From contig VWZF01004007.1 in assembly GCA_013396755.1 (NCBI GenBank), positions 610,772 through 674,771 on the forward strand: a DNA stretch of 64,000 nt, given 5' to 3'. Of the stretch, positions 48,641 through 62,112 are shown piece after piece (position 1 is the first letter of the stretch; each line of letters opens with the position of its first letter). This DNA comes from Sclerurus mexicanus (Eukaryota; Chordata; Aves; Passeriformes; Furnariidae). Made by a program: the position numbers and the translations under genes. The notes under the pieces are model-generated. The model was not told where the DNA came from. It worked only from the letters and a program-made list of their open reading frames with translations, and ran no database searches.

Positions 48641-50756
48641 TGGAGAAACGCCAGGAATGTGACTGAGCATCTAAATTGTGTTTGTTGCACAATAAAGTCC
48701 CAGTGTAAGGGATGAGGTAACGCCAAAGCGGTTCAGCTGACAACTTCAGCTCTGTGCTTCCACAAGTAATCATATACAATATGAATTGATGCTGTTAATG
48801 TTTCTTTTTCAAACACAGAAACCCAGAGTGCCAGATCTGCTGGCAGGGAAGAGCCGCACGCCTTCAGCTCTGTCCGCCCCATGGCCAGACAGTTGGGCCG
48901 CATCTGACTGAAATGGCAGTGTTTTCTGCCACCTGATGTGGCACGGCTGGTTACTTTTTGATCATATGATGCCTGCCTCTTTGATCACATCAAACTTCTT
49001 GCAAAGAGGAATACAGGGGGAGGTTTGCTCAGGAGATTGTGGGAAGTGGTGGGTCAACCTGAAATGTCACAGTTCTGTGATAGAGGTTTGTGTGTCCTTA
49101 GAGAGTCTGCTCAGGACAACAGTGTTTGGCTCCCTGGAGGCATCTTGGGAGGCTGCTGCCTCATCCGTGGCTCCCAGAAGCAAGCATGCCTATGGCAGGC
49201 AATTTTTTTACCTTTCCCTGAGATTTTTTGCATGCATGTCTTCTCTGGAGCTCATCTCCATCCCCACTGTTGCCCCTTACTGTGCATCTCACTCTTTCTG
49301 TAGCTGTAGTCCTTATCTTGCATCCAGACCCCCACGCTCCCTGTCAGCAGCCTTTTGCCCCAGTTCCTCTTAGTTCTTTATCCCTCCCTCCCCTCTGCCC
49401 ATCCCAGCATTAGCTGTCCCCTGTCCTCTCTTCTGTCTTACAAGCTGCAGTGACAGCCCTTGGGTGTCTCCTTTTGTTTCTCTGGAGTGGCTCCCTCACT
49501 GGGCATCCAGGGCAGTGCTTGCTCCTGGTGGAGGGAGCAGGCAGACAGGGATGCTCCCCCATGTACCCATCTTTTGCTGCCAGCCTGGACTTTGGTTGGC
49601 AGAGCTGCTTTAGAAGCAGTGGAATTCAGCAGTCCAGATCTAGGGTTTTCCCCTCCCAATCTATGACATTCTGGCCATGACTGAGGTACATGTGCAAAAT
49701 CCCACAACAAAGGTTGCAGTCATTCTTTGATAATGGATAATCATTAATACGTTTTGTCTGCCCTCTTTGAGCTGCTTTTCAGGCTGTATGAGATTGCTTC
49801 CACTGCAGACCTTTACCTCCCAGTCCTTTTTGGAGGTGGTGATGAAGGTGTTGACATCTGCTACTGAGATCCACTAAAGGAGAGGATTTTTTTTTTTTTT
49901 TCCAGACTCAAATCTAGCATGAGGCTGAGATTGCTGCAGATTTTTTGGGTTTCTGTGTGGTAGATACTTCCAGAAGGGAGTGCATGAAAGCATATAGAAA
50001 TTTTCATCTTTTAGAAAGCTATTAACGAAAACAAAGAGTACCTACAATGAAACATTTTTAGTTTTTATAGATAACGCCACCTCAGATCATGAGAATGATG
50101 AGTAAAACATCAGATCTGCTTCAGTGTAGATGGAGCAATTTCAGTACTGAAGCTAAAAGTGTGAGTGTCCTTGTGTTGCCTCACACCTGGGTCTCCAGGA
50201 CAATCTGAGTTCTGCCTTTTGCAGGTGACATCTCTCCAGGCAAGGTTGCTCTGAGAAAATACAGGTTTCTGTGGAGTGGTCAGCTAGGTCCATGTTCCTC
50301 ATCATTCCTCAACCATGAGGAGTACCAAGATGCCTCCTGTAATATGAACAACCTGTTCTAGTATCTTCTGCAACTCTCATAGCAGACCTGGGACCCTTTT
50401 ACCCCACACTGCTTAGATGGGACACTTCTGAGAACTGTCAGTAAAGACTCAGAAGTAATTTTCAGAAAACTTGTTGGGCCACTTCTCCCTTGGAGCTTCC
50501 CTTCCCAGGCCTCCATGCTTTCGCTGGTTTTTTTGAGGACATGGGAAGGGGTTTTTTTTCCACATGCGTGGTGACATCCCAGGCAGAGGAGTCTCCAAAT
50601 CCTCCAGAGGAAAATATTTCTAAGCAAGTGGTCTTTGGGTGTGTGTGCACTGACAAGGCACAAAAAGACAGCAAGAAAATCAGTGATGCCTATACTGAGC
50701 TTTTATTTTGTTTAGGACTTTTTTTTTTCACAGCCCCATTTAACATGGAATGGAGG
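48641..50756. other. intergenic DNA downstream of TMEM135
   Basis: More GC-rich than the gene body. Overlapping open frames around 48936-49710 have no recognised domain, start context or splice structure. A T run lies at 49888-49901. No gene is supported. Confidence 0.45.
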
Positions 50757-50828
50757 CAGGACCCAGGCTCTCTATGGCTGAACTCAAATGATTTTAGAGG
50801 TCTTTATCAACCTATGTGATTCTATGAT
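50757..50828 (+). repeat. CR1 LINE, extreme 3' tail
   Basis: It reads tggctgaactcaaatgattt, then agaggtctttatcaac and tgtgattctatgat, the typical CR1 terminal ~70 bp, diverged. Confidence 0.65.
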
Positions 50829-52811
50829 GCTGCATGAGGGTAATGGATCCTTGCAGTGATGCAGAAGACACACAGGACTAGGGAGAGGGCAGGATGTAGC
50901 AAAATGCAGCTGGAGTCAGAAGAGTCATTTTGGTGGCTGTAGCTTTGTGCCTAAATACTGGTCTGGAGATTTCCATTTCCAGATTGTTTTTTCTAAGGAG
51001 TGCACACTTCCAAAGAAAACTGCCATTTCCCTCACTCATGTCCCTGTGCTGCAGCTGGGTGTATCCAGCACTGGTGGGTAGTTGAAGGTTACTCAATCTG
51101 TGGGGAGTGGGTGTTTCACAAGTCACCTCTTTTTGCAAAGGAAATAAATTTTCTCCCACACCTTTGAGAATGCAACAGAAGAATTTGACACTTTCCCTTG
51201 AACTATACAGTTTTGTGGGTTTTCTTGTTATTTAGTAGAAGATTCTGAATGTTTCATTTATCCTGTAGATACATTAACAGTAAGATTTGAAGCAATAATT
51301 TTTCCCCCTTAAGAAGCCTAAAATGGCCATTGTGGATGTACTGGCAAAATCACTCAGCGCTGTCCCTTGCCTTTAACCACACTGAAATGGGATCACAGCA
51401 CTCACCTTTTGCAGCTGGTGGATTATGTCCTTCCATCTCCATCAAAGAGGATACTTGTTTTACCAACACGTTGCTTTGAATGTGGCGATCAGAAATGTGA
51501 ATTAGAGCCTACTTTGATCTTAAGGATTTTTTTTCCCTGGCAAAGGCCAGGCTGTTTTCCACTTGCTAATTAAAACAAAGAGCAATCAGAAGAATTTTAA
51601 ATATTAACGCCAAGGTTTTGCCCAGGGTGGAAGAGTCTGGTTGGAAATCCAGGCGAATTATTAATCTTCTCTTGCCAGTGGAATCCAATCAATGTTTTTC
51701 CCTTCAGCTGCCACAACAGAGATGTGAAAAACATTGCTGTGGCTATTGGAGCAGGAGCTGATAGGACTGTTCCCAGGACTGCTTGAAGGTTACTCAAAAC
51801 CTAATCACACAGGGTCAGGAACAAAGGTGAAGCTTTTTGGTCTGTATTTTCCTAGTATTTTAGAGAGAAAGCCTGCTTTTCCATTGCAGGCAGTAAAAGC
51901 TTACAAGAAGGGGCAGATTGGGAAGGGGTGAACACACCTGGTGTGAGTCCCACATTAAAATGTTGCTGCTTGCACCAAATTGATACAAGCATAAAAAAAA
52001 AATAAAAATATTCTAAACAACCCAGAAATGTTGTTTTGCTCATTGTCTATTGGCTGTGAAAAAAACCTCAAAATCAGGCATTTACAGCCCAAGTCACTTG
52101 TGATTATATTCACAAACAGATTGAACATCTCAAAGCATCTTGCACCAAAATTCTCTTGTTTCTCCTTGGAAACAAAAAATAGTATCCTTTATACAGTTTA
52201 AAACCAAGTCAGAACATGACCCCTTGGATCACCCGTGACCTCTTCTGGGTGGTGCCCGTGGCCCTGTGCAAGTAATGGAGACAGCTCTCAGCTGGTTGTA
52301 CTGAGGTGAGGTACTAAAGGTGACCAAAAGATCAGCTCTAACTACACCCAAAGGCTTGCAAAAGACATTGGCTCATGAGGTGCAGTTCTCACCCCATTGC
52401 CATCACTGCTGTGTGGGTTTGAGACTATTATCAGTGTCTAATGTTCACCTAGAAGAGCTTTGGGTACTGTGTAACAAGGAACAACCACTTGGACAAAAGT
52501 CACCTCCCAGATTGCTGAGCACCAGAGGCACCAACCCTTTTCTCTGGTAGGATATGGTCTGTCTGCCGGAAATATTTACTATTTCTCGCCAGCTTGATGA
52601 GAGATCCACCAGGCGGGTGTATTTCCACACTCCTTGGAATGTACTCTGGCTGATGCCTGCAGTGCTCTGGGCTTATGGAGCCATGGCAGAAGCCAGGTGT
52701 ATTTCCACCAGCCCCATATTCAGTAGTGTCTCCCGAAAAAGAGGTCCTGTCCCTGTGCCTTTACCTAATCCCTCTATGTTTCTGTTACCCAGTGCTCTGT
52801 GTCAGCCCCAT
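50829..52811. other. intergenic, nothing recognised
   Basis: No repeat family or gene was recognised. Short open frames lack features. Confidence 0.45.
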
Positions 52812-53100
52812 CAGAGAATCAGAATGCTTTGGGTTGCGAGGGACCTTAAAGATCATCTACTCCCAACCTCTCTGCCATGGGCAGGACACCTTCCACTAGA
52901 CCAGGCTGCTCAAAGCCCCATCCAGCCTGGACTTGAACATTTTCAGGGATGGGGCATCCACAGCTTCTCTGGGCAACCTGTTCCAGTGCCTCACCACCTC
53001 ACAGTAAAGGATTTCTGCCTAACATCTAATCTAAAACTCTGCTCTTTTAGTTTAAAACCATTGCCCCTTGTCTTATCACTAACTGCCCATATAAAAATTT
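52812..53100 (-). repeat. CR1 LINE 3' end
   Basis: Antisense CR1: cagagaatcagaatgctttg, gcgagggaccttaaagatca, cactagaccaggctgctcaa, ggatggggcatccacagctt. It continues to ttgccccttgtcttatcact. Confidence 0.92.
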
Positions 53101-55249
53101 CCCATCGTTCTGGGAATAGGAAGGTAACTAGGGAACTTGAGGCATCCTGGCTGGGGCTCTCCTATGGAAGTCCTCTGCATGGAGCTGCTCTAGGCCTCAT
53201 GGGCTGCAGCCCCAATTTTATTATTAATGCACTTTTCACCATTATTAGCCAAGGTGGGTCTGTCAGGGTGACTTGGAACAGGACTTTGCTTGGTCACATT
53301 TGGAAGGAGAGCTTGATAGCTCTGGCACAACTGTTGTTGGATCTGCCAAACCTATTGTTCTGTGATGGGTTGTCAGAGCTTGCTTTCATTGCATCTTCAA
53401 CAGCATATGGCCTTGATTTCTCAGCTGCTGTACAGGGAAGATGAAGAAATCCAGTTGGTTTGCTACACCAGTTCAGCTAAATCCTCTGCAGGATCACATT
53501 GACGGTGAAGAGGTGTCCTGGAAATCCTGTTTAGTCAGATGCACTGTCCCACAACCTCCTGCAAAGCATGAGTTCCATCCCTATCATTGGTTCTCAAAGC
53601 AAAGCAGCCTTGCTCATGCAGGGGATGGTCAAGGCAGTGAAAAAGCTGGTATGTGCCTCGATAGTTCTGCTTCATGCTTGCAGGCTTATAAAGATCAAAA
53701 GACACCTCCCTTCATGTATGTTTTTCTGGATGGAATCAGCAGCAGAACAGCTTCTTATGCCCAGGCAGAGCCTGCTGGAATCTGGGCAGGAAACCACTAC
53801 CACAAGAACAAATTCAGAATCATTGAGCCCAAGGCCACTCACCACCACAGGTTTCCTCTGATAGCTTGGGGTCTGTTTCTCAAGATGCTACTGGAGTCAG
53901 CCAGGGACTGAGTGGATTAGACTGGTCCCAGCAAACAGGACTGAGCCACACTTTCCACTGCTGTCAGAGCTGTGCCCAGCAGCACCACACAATGTGGAAC
54001 ACACAGAACAAATCTGCTCTGATGGAAAACCTCCCCCTTTGATAGTGCCCTTCACAGGATGGCCTGCCTGGGAACTCAGCTCCGTGGAGTCTGATGGTCA
54101 ACTGTTTGTAAACATGACCTCAGGCTTCATGTGTCTCTGGGAAAGAGAGGGAGCCTGAAAAGCAGCCTTCACAGTGCTCCTGTGGGAAGCTGAATGCTGA
54201 AGTCTTGCTCACCTCAGCTGGAGTTTCTGCTCACCTGTCTGTCCTGCTTCATCCTCGTAGTCTTTGTTCAATCCCATAGTAACTTGCAGCTGCTGAAGAT
54301 TATCTGCATCCCAGCTCCAGGGCAAGTACAATCCAAAAATGATCCAACAGGGCGAGCTCAGCCTTTTTGCTCAGCTGGGAACAGCAGCAGTGGGGCTGCC
54401 CTTTTCAGCTGAGGATGTGCTTGACTGTAATGCTGGCTTTGATCTGTACACAGACAGGGATGCTGGGCAGAATTACTGCTTGCTCCAGCAATCAAAATAC
54501 CACTCAGCATGGGATTAATTTTTGATTCCATGAGCTAGCTTTAAATTATTTTGCTTTAATAAGTTGGGGTGGGAGGAGAATATTCTCACAGAGACGAAAG
54601 TGAGTCCAAATAAAACAGCATGTGTAGCAATGCAAAGTGATTTTCCTCAGAGCCTGGGGGAGCTGAGGCCATATTTTCAGGCCTAAGCTCAGATCCTTAG
54701 AACAAACCTTTGAGTTCTTGATTCTTAAACATTTTCTGTGTGATAAGAGTGACTGACCTTTTGCTTGTTGCGGTGGGAAATGTTGCCCAAGACTCGACAA
54801 TTAAAGTGCTTTATGGCATCATGTGGAAATAAGGTCTCCCTCTGCTCCTGTCAGCTCTCTCCTGCAGTAGATAAGAGCACAGACTAGGCTCCTAAATGAC
54901 TTAGGAGTCTCATTCTCCATTTTTTGGAGCTTCCATGTCAAATCATGATTCTCAAAATCCACCCCAGCTGCAGTTTAACTTACCATTTATGTGCTCTTTT
55001 CAGATGTGAAGATCTCTGAGGACCTTCTGTGCTGCCACTTTTCCTTTGTGGATTTCCTCATTTGTATATATCACATCTCAACTTTGACAGTACTGAGTAG
55101 CCTCCTGCCTCCCACATGTCAATAGGAATGCAAGGGTCCCTTTGCCAAGGCCAGACCTTTGGGGCAACAGGAAAACAGTCCAGAGGGAATGAGGTCTGAT
55201 AAATGCAAACTCATGGACATGTCCCAGGACCTGCTCTCTGTGTAGTTAT
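53101..55249. other. intergenic, nothing firmly recognised
   Basis: Moderately GC-rich. An open frame spanning 52554-53444 overlaps another at 53441-53911, but the first runs through the antisense CR1 and neither shows a known domain. I do not call a gene. Confidence 0.45.
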
Positions 55250-55993
55250 TGGTCCTGGCCAGCAAATTTCATGGAGCTTGCAAGCAAATTAGGCCTTAGA
55301 GCCTGTTGATATGGAAAGCTGCCCATCAGAAAGGAATCTGGGGATGCTGGTTGACAGCAGCTGAACACGAACCAGCAGTGTGCCCAGGTGGCCAAGAGGG
55401 CCAATGACATCCTGGCCTGTATCAGCAATAGCGTGGCCAGCAGGACCAGGGTAGTGATTATTCCCTTGTACTTGGCACTGGTGAGGCTGCACCTCAAATC
55501 CTGTGTTCAGTTTTGGGCCCCACTACAAGAAAGACATTGAGGTGCTGGAGTGTGTCTGGAGAAGGGCAACAGAGCTGGTGAAGGGTCTGGAGCACAAGCC
55601 TATGGAGGAGGAGCTGAGGGAGCTGGGATTGTCTAGCCTGGAGAAGAGGAGGCTCAGGAGAGACCTCATCATCCTCTACAACCACTTGAAAGGAAGTTGT
55701 AGCCAGGTGAGGGTTGATCTCTTCTCTCAAGTAACAAGCAATAGGCCAAGATGAAAAGACCTCCAGTTGCACCAGAAGTTTAGACCAGATATTAGGAAAA
55801 TTGCTTCATGGAAAGAGTGATCATGCATTGGAACAGGCTGTCCAGGAAAATGGTTCCTGGAAGTGTTCAAAGAGCATTTAGATGTGCTGCTTAGGGACAT
55901 GGCTTAGTGGTGCACCTGGCAGTGCTGGGTTAACCGTTGGACTCAATGATCTCAGAAGTATTTTCCAGCCTTAATCATAGCATGATTCTGTGG
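55250..55993 (+). repeat. CR1 LINE, RT tail to 3' end
   Basis: It runs from the RT C-terminal region (gaaagctgcccatcagaaag, ggatgctggttgacagcagc, agcagtgtgcccaggtggcc). It continues through gtgttcagttttgggcccc to the tail catagcatgattctgtggg. Most of it lies in the first copy of the 1344-bp duplication. Confidence 0.9.
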
Positions 55994-56817
55994 GGAGCGA
56001 CAGGGCTTCCTGCACCTCCAGCACTGCTGAGGGGTGGCTGCGCTGCTCGTTGAAGAGTAGAGGGCAGTGAGAAGGGCTCAGTGGAGTGGCATGGCAACCC
56101 TAGCTGGCAGATTGGCAAAGATTTCATTGTCATTTAGACTTGTCAAGGCAAGGCTTTGTCCCTTTGTTTTCACAGGAAGTTTCTGATTCCTAGTTGTCGC
56201 TTTCTGCTGTTAAAAGGGAGGAAAGTGACTCATGGAGTTTCCTATTGGCCTGAGGAGATATGCAGAGAAATTGCTTGCTAGGGACTCTGCCCAGACAGCC
56301 GAGCGCCTGGCAGTGAGAGAGATATCAGGCAAAGAGCTCTCAGGTTCATTAGCATGGCTGCAAATTAATTGCCTGAACCAGTAATGCACATAAACACATT
56401 TCTCTTGTGGGCTATCATTCTAGGAGAGAGCAGTGCTGCTTTGCCAAGGGCTGTGATCAGACAGGGTGATATGTATTTTACAGCTTTAACCTCCATAATT
56501 TACTGCACAAAGCAAGGGAGGAAACCGGATGTGTGTGAAACAAAGGTGGATGTGCCCATTTCCTCTCACTCACCCCTTGGGCCACACTCTGGAAATCACT
56601 GCAAATTCACTGGGAAGTTCACAGACTATTTTGCTAACAGGCCCATGCTGACTGTGGTCCCCACTGCACCCAGACTTCAGGGCATGGCATTTTCCAGAGG
56701 GAAGCCTTGCTGAGAGGACATACTCTGCTCTCATGAACCTCTTTTTACTGCTTCTTTAAACAAAACCACCTTTTTTGCCTTTAAATTGAAGTAAAGGAGG
56801 GAAACAAGTCACTACCA
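55474..56817 (+). repeat. direct duplication, copy 1 (1344 bp)
   Basis: It is identical, as far as I can read, to 56819-58162 at an offset of 1345, except T at 56112 against C at 57457. It contains CR1 sequence plus unique flanking DNA, so it is not just two CR1 insertions. Confidence 0.95.
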
Positions 56818-56818
56818 N
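56818..56818. other. single N at duplication junction
   Basis: One N sits exactly between the two 1344-bp copies. This is how some scaffolders mark contig ends whose estimated gap is zero or negative. Confidence 0.9.
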
Positions 56819-57338
56819 GGCACTGGTGAGGCTGCACCTCAAATCCTGTGTTCAGTTTTGGGCCCCACTACAAGAAAGACATTGAGGTGCTGGAGTGTGT
56901 CTGGAGAAGGGCAACAGAGCTGGTGAAGGGTCTGGAGCACAAGCCTATGGAGGAGGAGCTGAGGGAGCTGGGATTGTCTAGCCTGGAGAAGAGGAGGCTC
57001 AGGAGAGACCTCATCATCCTCTACAACCACTTGAAAGGAAGTTGTAGCCAGGTGAGGGTTGATCTCTTCTCTCAAGTAACAAGCAATAGGCCAAGATGAA
57101 AAGACCTCCAGTTGCACCAGAAGTTTAGACCAGATATTAGGAAAATTGCTTCATGGAAAGAGTGATCATGCATTGGAACAGGCTGTCCAGGAAAATGGTT
57201 CCTGGAAGTGTTCAAAGAGCATTTAGATGTGCTGCTTAGGGACATGGCTTAGTGGTGCACCTGGCAGTGCTGGGTTAACCGTTGGACTCAATGATCTCAG
57301 AAGTATTTTCCAGCCTTAATCATAGCATGATTCTGTGG
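56819..57338 (+). repeat. CR1 LINE 3' part (in duplication copy 2)
   Basis: The same CR1 3' half as 55474-55993, from ggcactggtgaggctgcacc to the tail catagcatgattctgtggg. Its 5' start is the duplication boundary, not a CR1 truncation point. Confidence 0.9.
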
Positions 57339-58162
57339 GGAGCGACAGGGCTTCCTGCACCTCCAGCACTGCTGAGGGGTGGCTGCGCTGCTCGTTGAAG
57401 AGTAGAGGGCAGTGAGAAGGGCTCAGTGGAGTGGCATGGCAACCCTAGCTGGCAGACTGGCAAAGATTTCATTGTCATTTAGACTTGTCAAGGCAAGGCT
57501 TTGTCCCTTTGTTTTCACAGGAAGTTTCTGATTCCTAGTTGTCGCTTTCTGCTGTTAAAAGGGAGGAAAGTGACTCATGGAGTTTCCTATTGGCCTGAGG
57601 AGATATGCAGAGAAATTGCTTGCTAGGGACTCTGCCCAGACAGCCGAGCGCCTGGCAGTGAGAGAGATATCAGGCAAAGAGCTCTCAGGTTCATTAGCAT
57701 GGCTGCAAATTAATTGCCTGAACCAGTAATGCACATAAACACATTTCTCTTGTGGGCTATCATTCTAGGAGAGAGCAGTGCTGCTTTGCCAAGGGCTGTG
57801 ATCAGACAGGGTGATATGTATTTTACAGCTTTAACCTCCATAATTTACTGCACAAAGCAAGGGAGGAAACCGGATGTGTGTGAAACAAAGGTGGATGTGC
57901 CCATTTCCTCTCACTCACCCCTTGGGCCACACTCTGGAAATCACTGCAAATTCACTGGGAAGTTCACAGACTATTTTGCTAACAGGCCCATGCTGACTGT
58001 GGTCCCCACTGCACCCAGACTTCAGGGCATGGCATTTTCCAGAGGGAAGCCTTGCTGAGAGGACATACTCTGCTCTCATGAACCTCTTTTTACTGCTTCT
58101 TTAAACAAAACCACCTTTTTTGCCTTTAAATTGAAGTAAAGGAGGGAAACAAGTCACTACCA
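56819..58162 (+). repeat. direct duplication, copy 2 (1344 bp)
   Basis: Second copy of 55474-56817 with a single base difference. After it the sequence continues into new DNA (gtaagggaaagcagcc). Probably the same locus assembled twice. Confidence 0.95.
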
Positions 58163-60562
58163 TGTAAGGGAAAGCAGCCCCTCATGACATATTTGAGATT
58201 TCCAAAAAAATGACAATGGGCTGTGTGGACCTGTGTTAAACTCCACAGGGAAGACAGTATGTTTTGTGCCAACAAAACCAGGAAGCAGTATAAATTGTAC
58301 AGCCTTATTAGAAACAGANTCTGACTGCATGTGGCTTGTAGGCATTTGCCATTTCTAATGTCTCTTTTGAACTAGCTGGACTTCTTTCTTGTGCAGGGAC
58401 ACATGAAGCAAATTACATGCTGCTCCTTGTGTTTAATTTTAGTTTGCCTAAAAGCTCTGACCTTGTGCATGAAAAAGTGGATCAGCATTGAGCGGTAGGC
58501 AGTGAGTGTGGACTCAAGCAGTTCTGCTCCTGTGAGAGATGGGCATATCAGTACACAAATGTGGCATCTTTTGAGAAGATCCAGGGGGACCTCTGTTCCA
58601 ACTCTCCTGTTGGTCCTGTGTCTGAGAAAATGACCCTTTTTAGGAAAATCACTTGTCTCTCATCCATAGACTCTGGGAGAAGCTCACCCTTCCAACCTGC
58701 AACATGCCATGGTGATTGTCCTCTGCTCTCATCTCCTTTTAGAGGTTTGCTCCAGTTGAAAGAACTGAAGAAAATACAGTTTCTTATTACAGACTCAGTT
58801 GGTTGTACTCTCCAGTCACTCAGCCCTTGCCTGCGTGACTGTCACGAACACTCAGATCCAGCCCTGCTTATTGCTTGGGCTTCCCCCATGGAAAGCAAGG
58901 AGTCTTATTTTCCACAAGGCAAGAAATACCTCCCTATCAATAAACATAATTCCAAAACTCTGCACCGAGGAATCTCTCACATCCCTAACTTCCCTGATGC
59001 CATGAGATGGCTTAGGCACATATGCACATGCAGATGACCACAGTGTGGGGAACAAAAGGTTTGGGACTTTGCTGACTTTGCTTAGTTTTGCTTCATGCTA
59101 TTTAATTTGATGGTACAGTGGGAAGGCACATTTGATTTTCTTTTTTAATCAAAGGAGAATACAAAGGAAGCACATTTTTAATAGAGATGAAGTGTGCATG
59201 TATTACTCTCCCATCAATGCTTTATAAAATCTGTAGTGCTGAGAGTTGATAGCAATCTTTTTCTGGTAAAGATACTTTTATTACAAACAAACTATAGGAA
59301 CTGAAACAACATAGCTAAATTACCTCTGACAAATAAATGGTGATCAGACTAGTTTCTTCCATTAATGCATGCTTCCTTGTCTCTTCTCTACAGACTACGC
59401 ATGAGAAGGATTTTTTATACGAAGTCCTGCCTTATTGAAGTCTTCGAATTCCCTGGGACCAAAATTTTACCTTCTGATTTTTGGGTTGTCTCTAGATGAG
59501 CAAAGAAGTATGAAATAGGTTTTGCTCTGAATGCAGCTTTGCCTGATGCAGCTTCAAAATACTTCACTCCAGCAGGAGCTGGATTCTACTGAGTGCATGA
59601 GCTGGACCTGGGGCCCCCCTGCCTCCTTAGAAACCTTCACTCTCACTCTGTGATGAGCATAAAAGCTTCATGATTTGCAACTGTTCATAACACATCAAAA
59701 AACAGAGATCTAATTTGGTACATATGTTCATTTTCAGATGACTTGCCTAGATGCAGTTGGTCAGTGAGCCCTGTCGAGGGGCAGGATAGGGGCTCTCACC
59801 AGACGATTTCCCCATGTGGTAGGTACTGGGGTGCTGGTGGGTGTCAGTGTGTTTGATCCTGGGGCATTTTCAGTGCAGTGAGTGCCACATTTTGCCTCCT
59901 TGAACCCCCCAGTAGGAGGTGAGCCACCACCACCTGGGCTGACAAACCCATGGCATGGCTGCACTGAGCCAAAACAATAATGCCATCATGGGAGGACCAA
60001 GAAGAGTTCAGTTGTTTCTTCAGGATGAACCCCTGACCTGGAGTTCACATGAGAACAAAAGTACCCAGTATTTCTACGTCTGGGTCTGCTATGCTGCCCT
60101 TCATTTGTGAGATTTTGGTAAAACAAGACCTTCACTTGCTTCATCTTGACAGAGTGCTAAGCCAGATCCAAGTTTTACCATGAGGGATGCTCCAGCAAAG
60201 TGTGGCTCAACCCCACCATCATGGACTGGCTGATGCTCATGTGTCAATCCTCAGCTTCCCACTGCTGTCTCTCCTGCACTCTGTATAAGCTGGGTCCTCT
60301 GCAGGACATGGCTGGGGTCTGGTCCATCCCTCAAGGTGACATTGCAGCTGGCTCAAGTCACCCAGCTTGCTGAGCAGCTCCTGGATGCAAGAGACTAATG
60401 GGGACACATCTGAGGGCTCTGATAATGACCCAGAGGGTGGAGGGTCTTTGACAACTTTTTCCAGGAGCATCAACATCTATACCTGTCCTGAAGAACTGGC
60501 TGCACCCTCCAAGTACATACCTGGAGCTGAGGTGGGATAAGTCATTGGAAAGAGTCTTTGGC
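58163..60562. other. intergenic, nothing firmly recognised
   Basis: Contains a single N at 58319. An open frame at 58561-59037 shows no domain. No RAB38-like or other neighbouring gene exon was recognised. Confidence 0.45.
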
Positions 60563-60700
60563 AACCTCATCAGTGCTGAGTACAGAGGGACAATCACTGT
60601 CCTGGCTCTGCTGCCACACTATTGCTGATACAGCCCAGGATGTCACTGTCCTTCTTAGCCACCTGGGCACGCTGCTGACTCATGTTCAGCTGGCTGTAGT
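60563..60700 (-). repeat. CR1 LINE internal fragment
   Basis: The reverse complement reads ctgaacatgagtcagcagcg, tgcccaggtggctaagaag, gacatcctgggctgtatcag and ctctgtactcagcactgat, the CR1 RT C-terminal region. Both ends are cut off. Confidence 0.8.
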
Positions 60701-62112
60701 AAAGGAGGAAGGAAAAGAAGAAAGAAGTAGAAATAGAAGTCGTTGGAAAGAAATGGAATAGAAGTAGAGCTCTCCTTTGCTCTCTGTGTTTGGAAAGCAA
60801 GACCAGACAGGTCAGAAGTGAGCAAGCCTGCTGCTGACAGACAGGGGACAAACAGGAGAAGTTAATTGTATTTATATAGGTGCCAGTCAAAGTGGACAAA
60901 TGCTCAGCAGGCCTGACACTGTGACAAACAAAACCAGGCAGGATAATTCTTTATTTTAATCACTGAAGAAAAAAGAAAAGGCCAATATGGTCTGGAAAGA
61001 ATTGGAAGGATATTATTTCCTGGTTCTCCTGGGAATGTGAGCTGGAATACTCTGTGCCTGTTGCTGTCAGCAGCATCTATTCTAAGAAGACCCTGAATGC
61101 CAGGTTACAGGAACCCAGGCTGGGAGTACATGGACTGGAAGAGTGGCTGAGCTGTCCATTTTAGCCTGTTCTAGCATCCTTACCCTCCTTCTCAGGATAC
61201 AGGTAAACAAGGAGAAATCCAAGTTACACCCTGCAGCATCTGTGAAATGCCATGCCCTGCCAGAAAGCAGAACACCTTCCACTGGCAGAATTGATGTAGC
61301 AGTGTTTTCCTCTATGGGAGTTGCTCTTTGTTACATTGTTTTTGTTTTGAAGTGCTTGACACATGTCTCTTCATAAGGTTTATGGAATAAATGTTCTTCC
61401 TCTGCAGCAGGTGAGTGGGTTATGGATGACAGCTGAGGCGAGCATCCCCCTGGTTCATGGGGACAGCAGTCCTGTGAGTCACAGGGCCATGGGAAGGCTG
61501 TATGAGACTCCCTGACTTATCCTGTCTCCTGTTCCTCTTTGGAAGGGCACCAGCTGTGCTGAAACATTTATTAAAAAAGCCATAATTTTGCACCTTTTTT
61601 TTTTTTCTTAGACCCAAAGATGCAAGGTTTTCATTAGCAAAATGGAAATTGAAAAGTTTTTTGCTAATGAGTTGGTTTTTTTAAAAAAAAATCGGGTTAA
61701 ATGAGGTATTTGCTATAGGTACCTGGCCAATCAGCAACACCAAACATCTTCACATCACGAAAGAGAAGTGGGCCAAGTTGACTGCTCTCTGTGTGATGTC
61801 TTTGCTTTTCATTCTCTCTGTCCTCTTTGGCTTCTGCTACATTTTGGAACTTGGACAATTGGCATGGTGGTGGGACCAGGAGAGAGGCCACTGAGGAGAG
61901 GAGAAGGGGGGGAAGCCAATGCTTTGACGAGGCTCTGAAATCAGCTCAGACGAGCCATGGGAGCAAGAAAAATGGGCCAGCAGGCACGCTGTTACCCTGC
62001 TGGTGGGCTTCTCTTGGTCAATGCTCCTGCCAAGCTTTGACCACCCTGGTCTGCTGCTTTTCCTGCAGGTAGGTTCTAGCATCCCAAAGGCAGAGACCAG
62101 TCATGACATGCC
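60701..62112. other. intergenic, nothing recognised
   Basis: Contains a purine-rich patch (60704-60770) and T and A runs near 61597 and 61675-61690. No gene or repeat family was identified. Confidence 0.45.

Noticed and set aside
48936..49710. Several overlapping open frames on both strands
   Set aside because: Stop-poor, C-rich DNA gives open frames in many phases; no domain or splice context.
55503..55754. Identical 83-codon frames at 55503 and 56848 looking like a duplicated gene
   Set aside because: Both are CR1 sequence inside the 1344-bp duplication.
58561..59037. 158-codon open frame, + strand
   Set aside because: No known domain, no promoter or splice evidence; GC-richer sequence makes this length plausible by chance.
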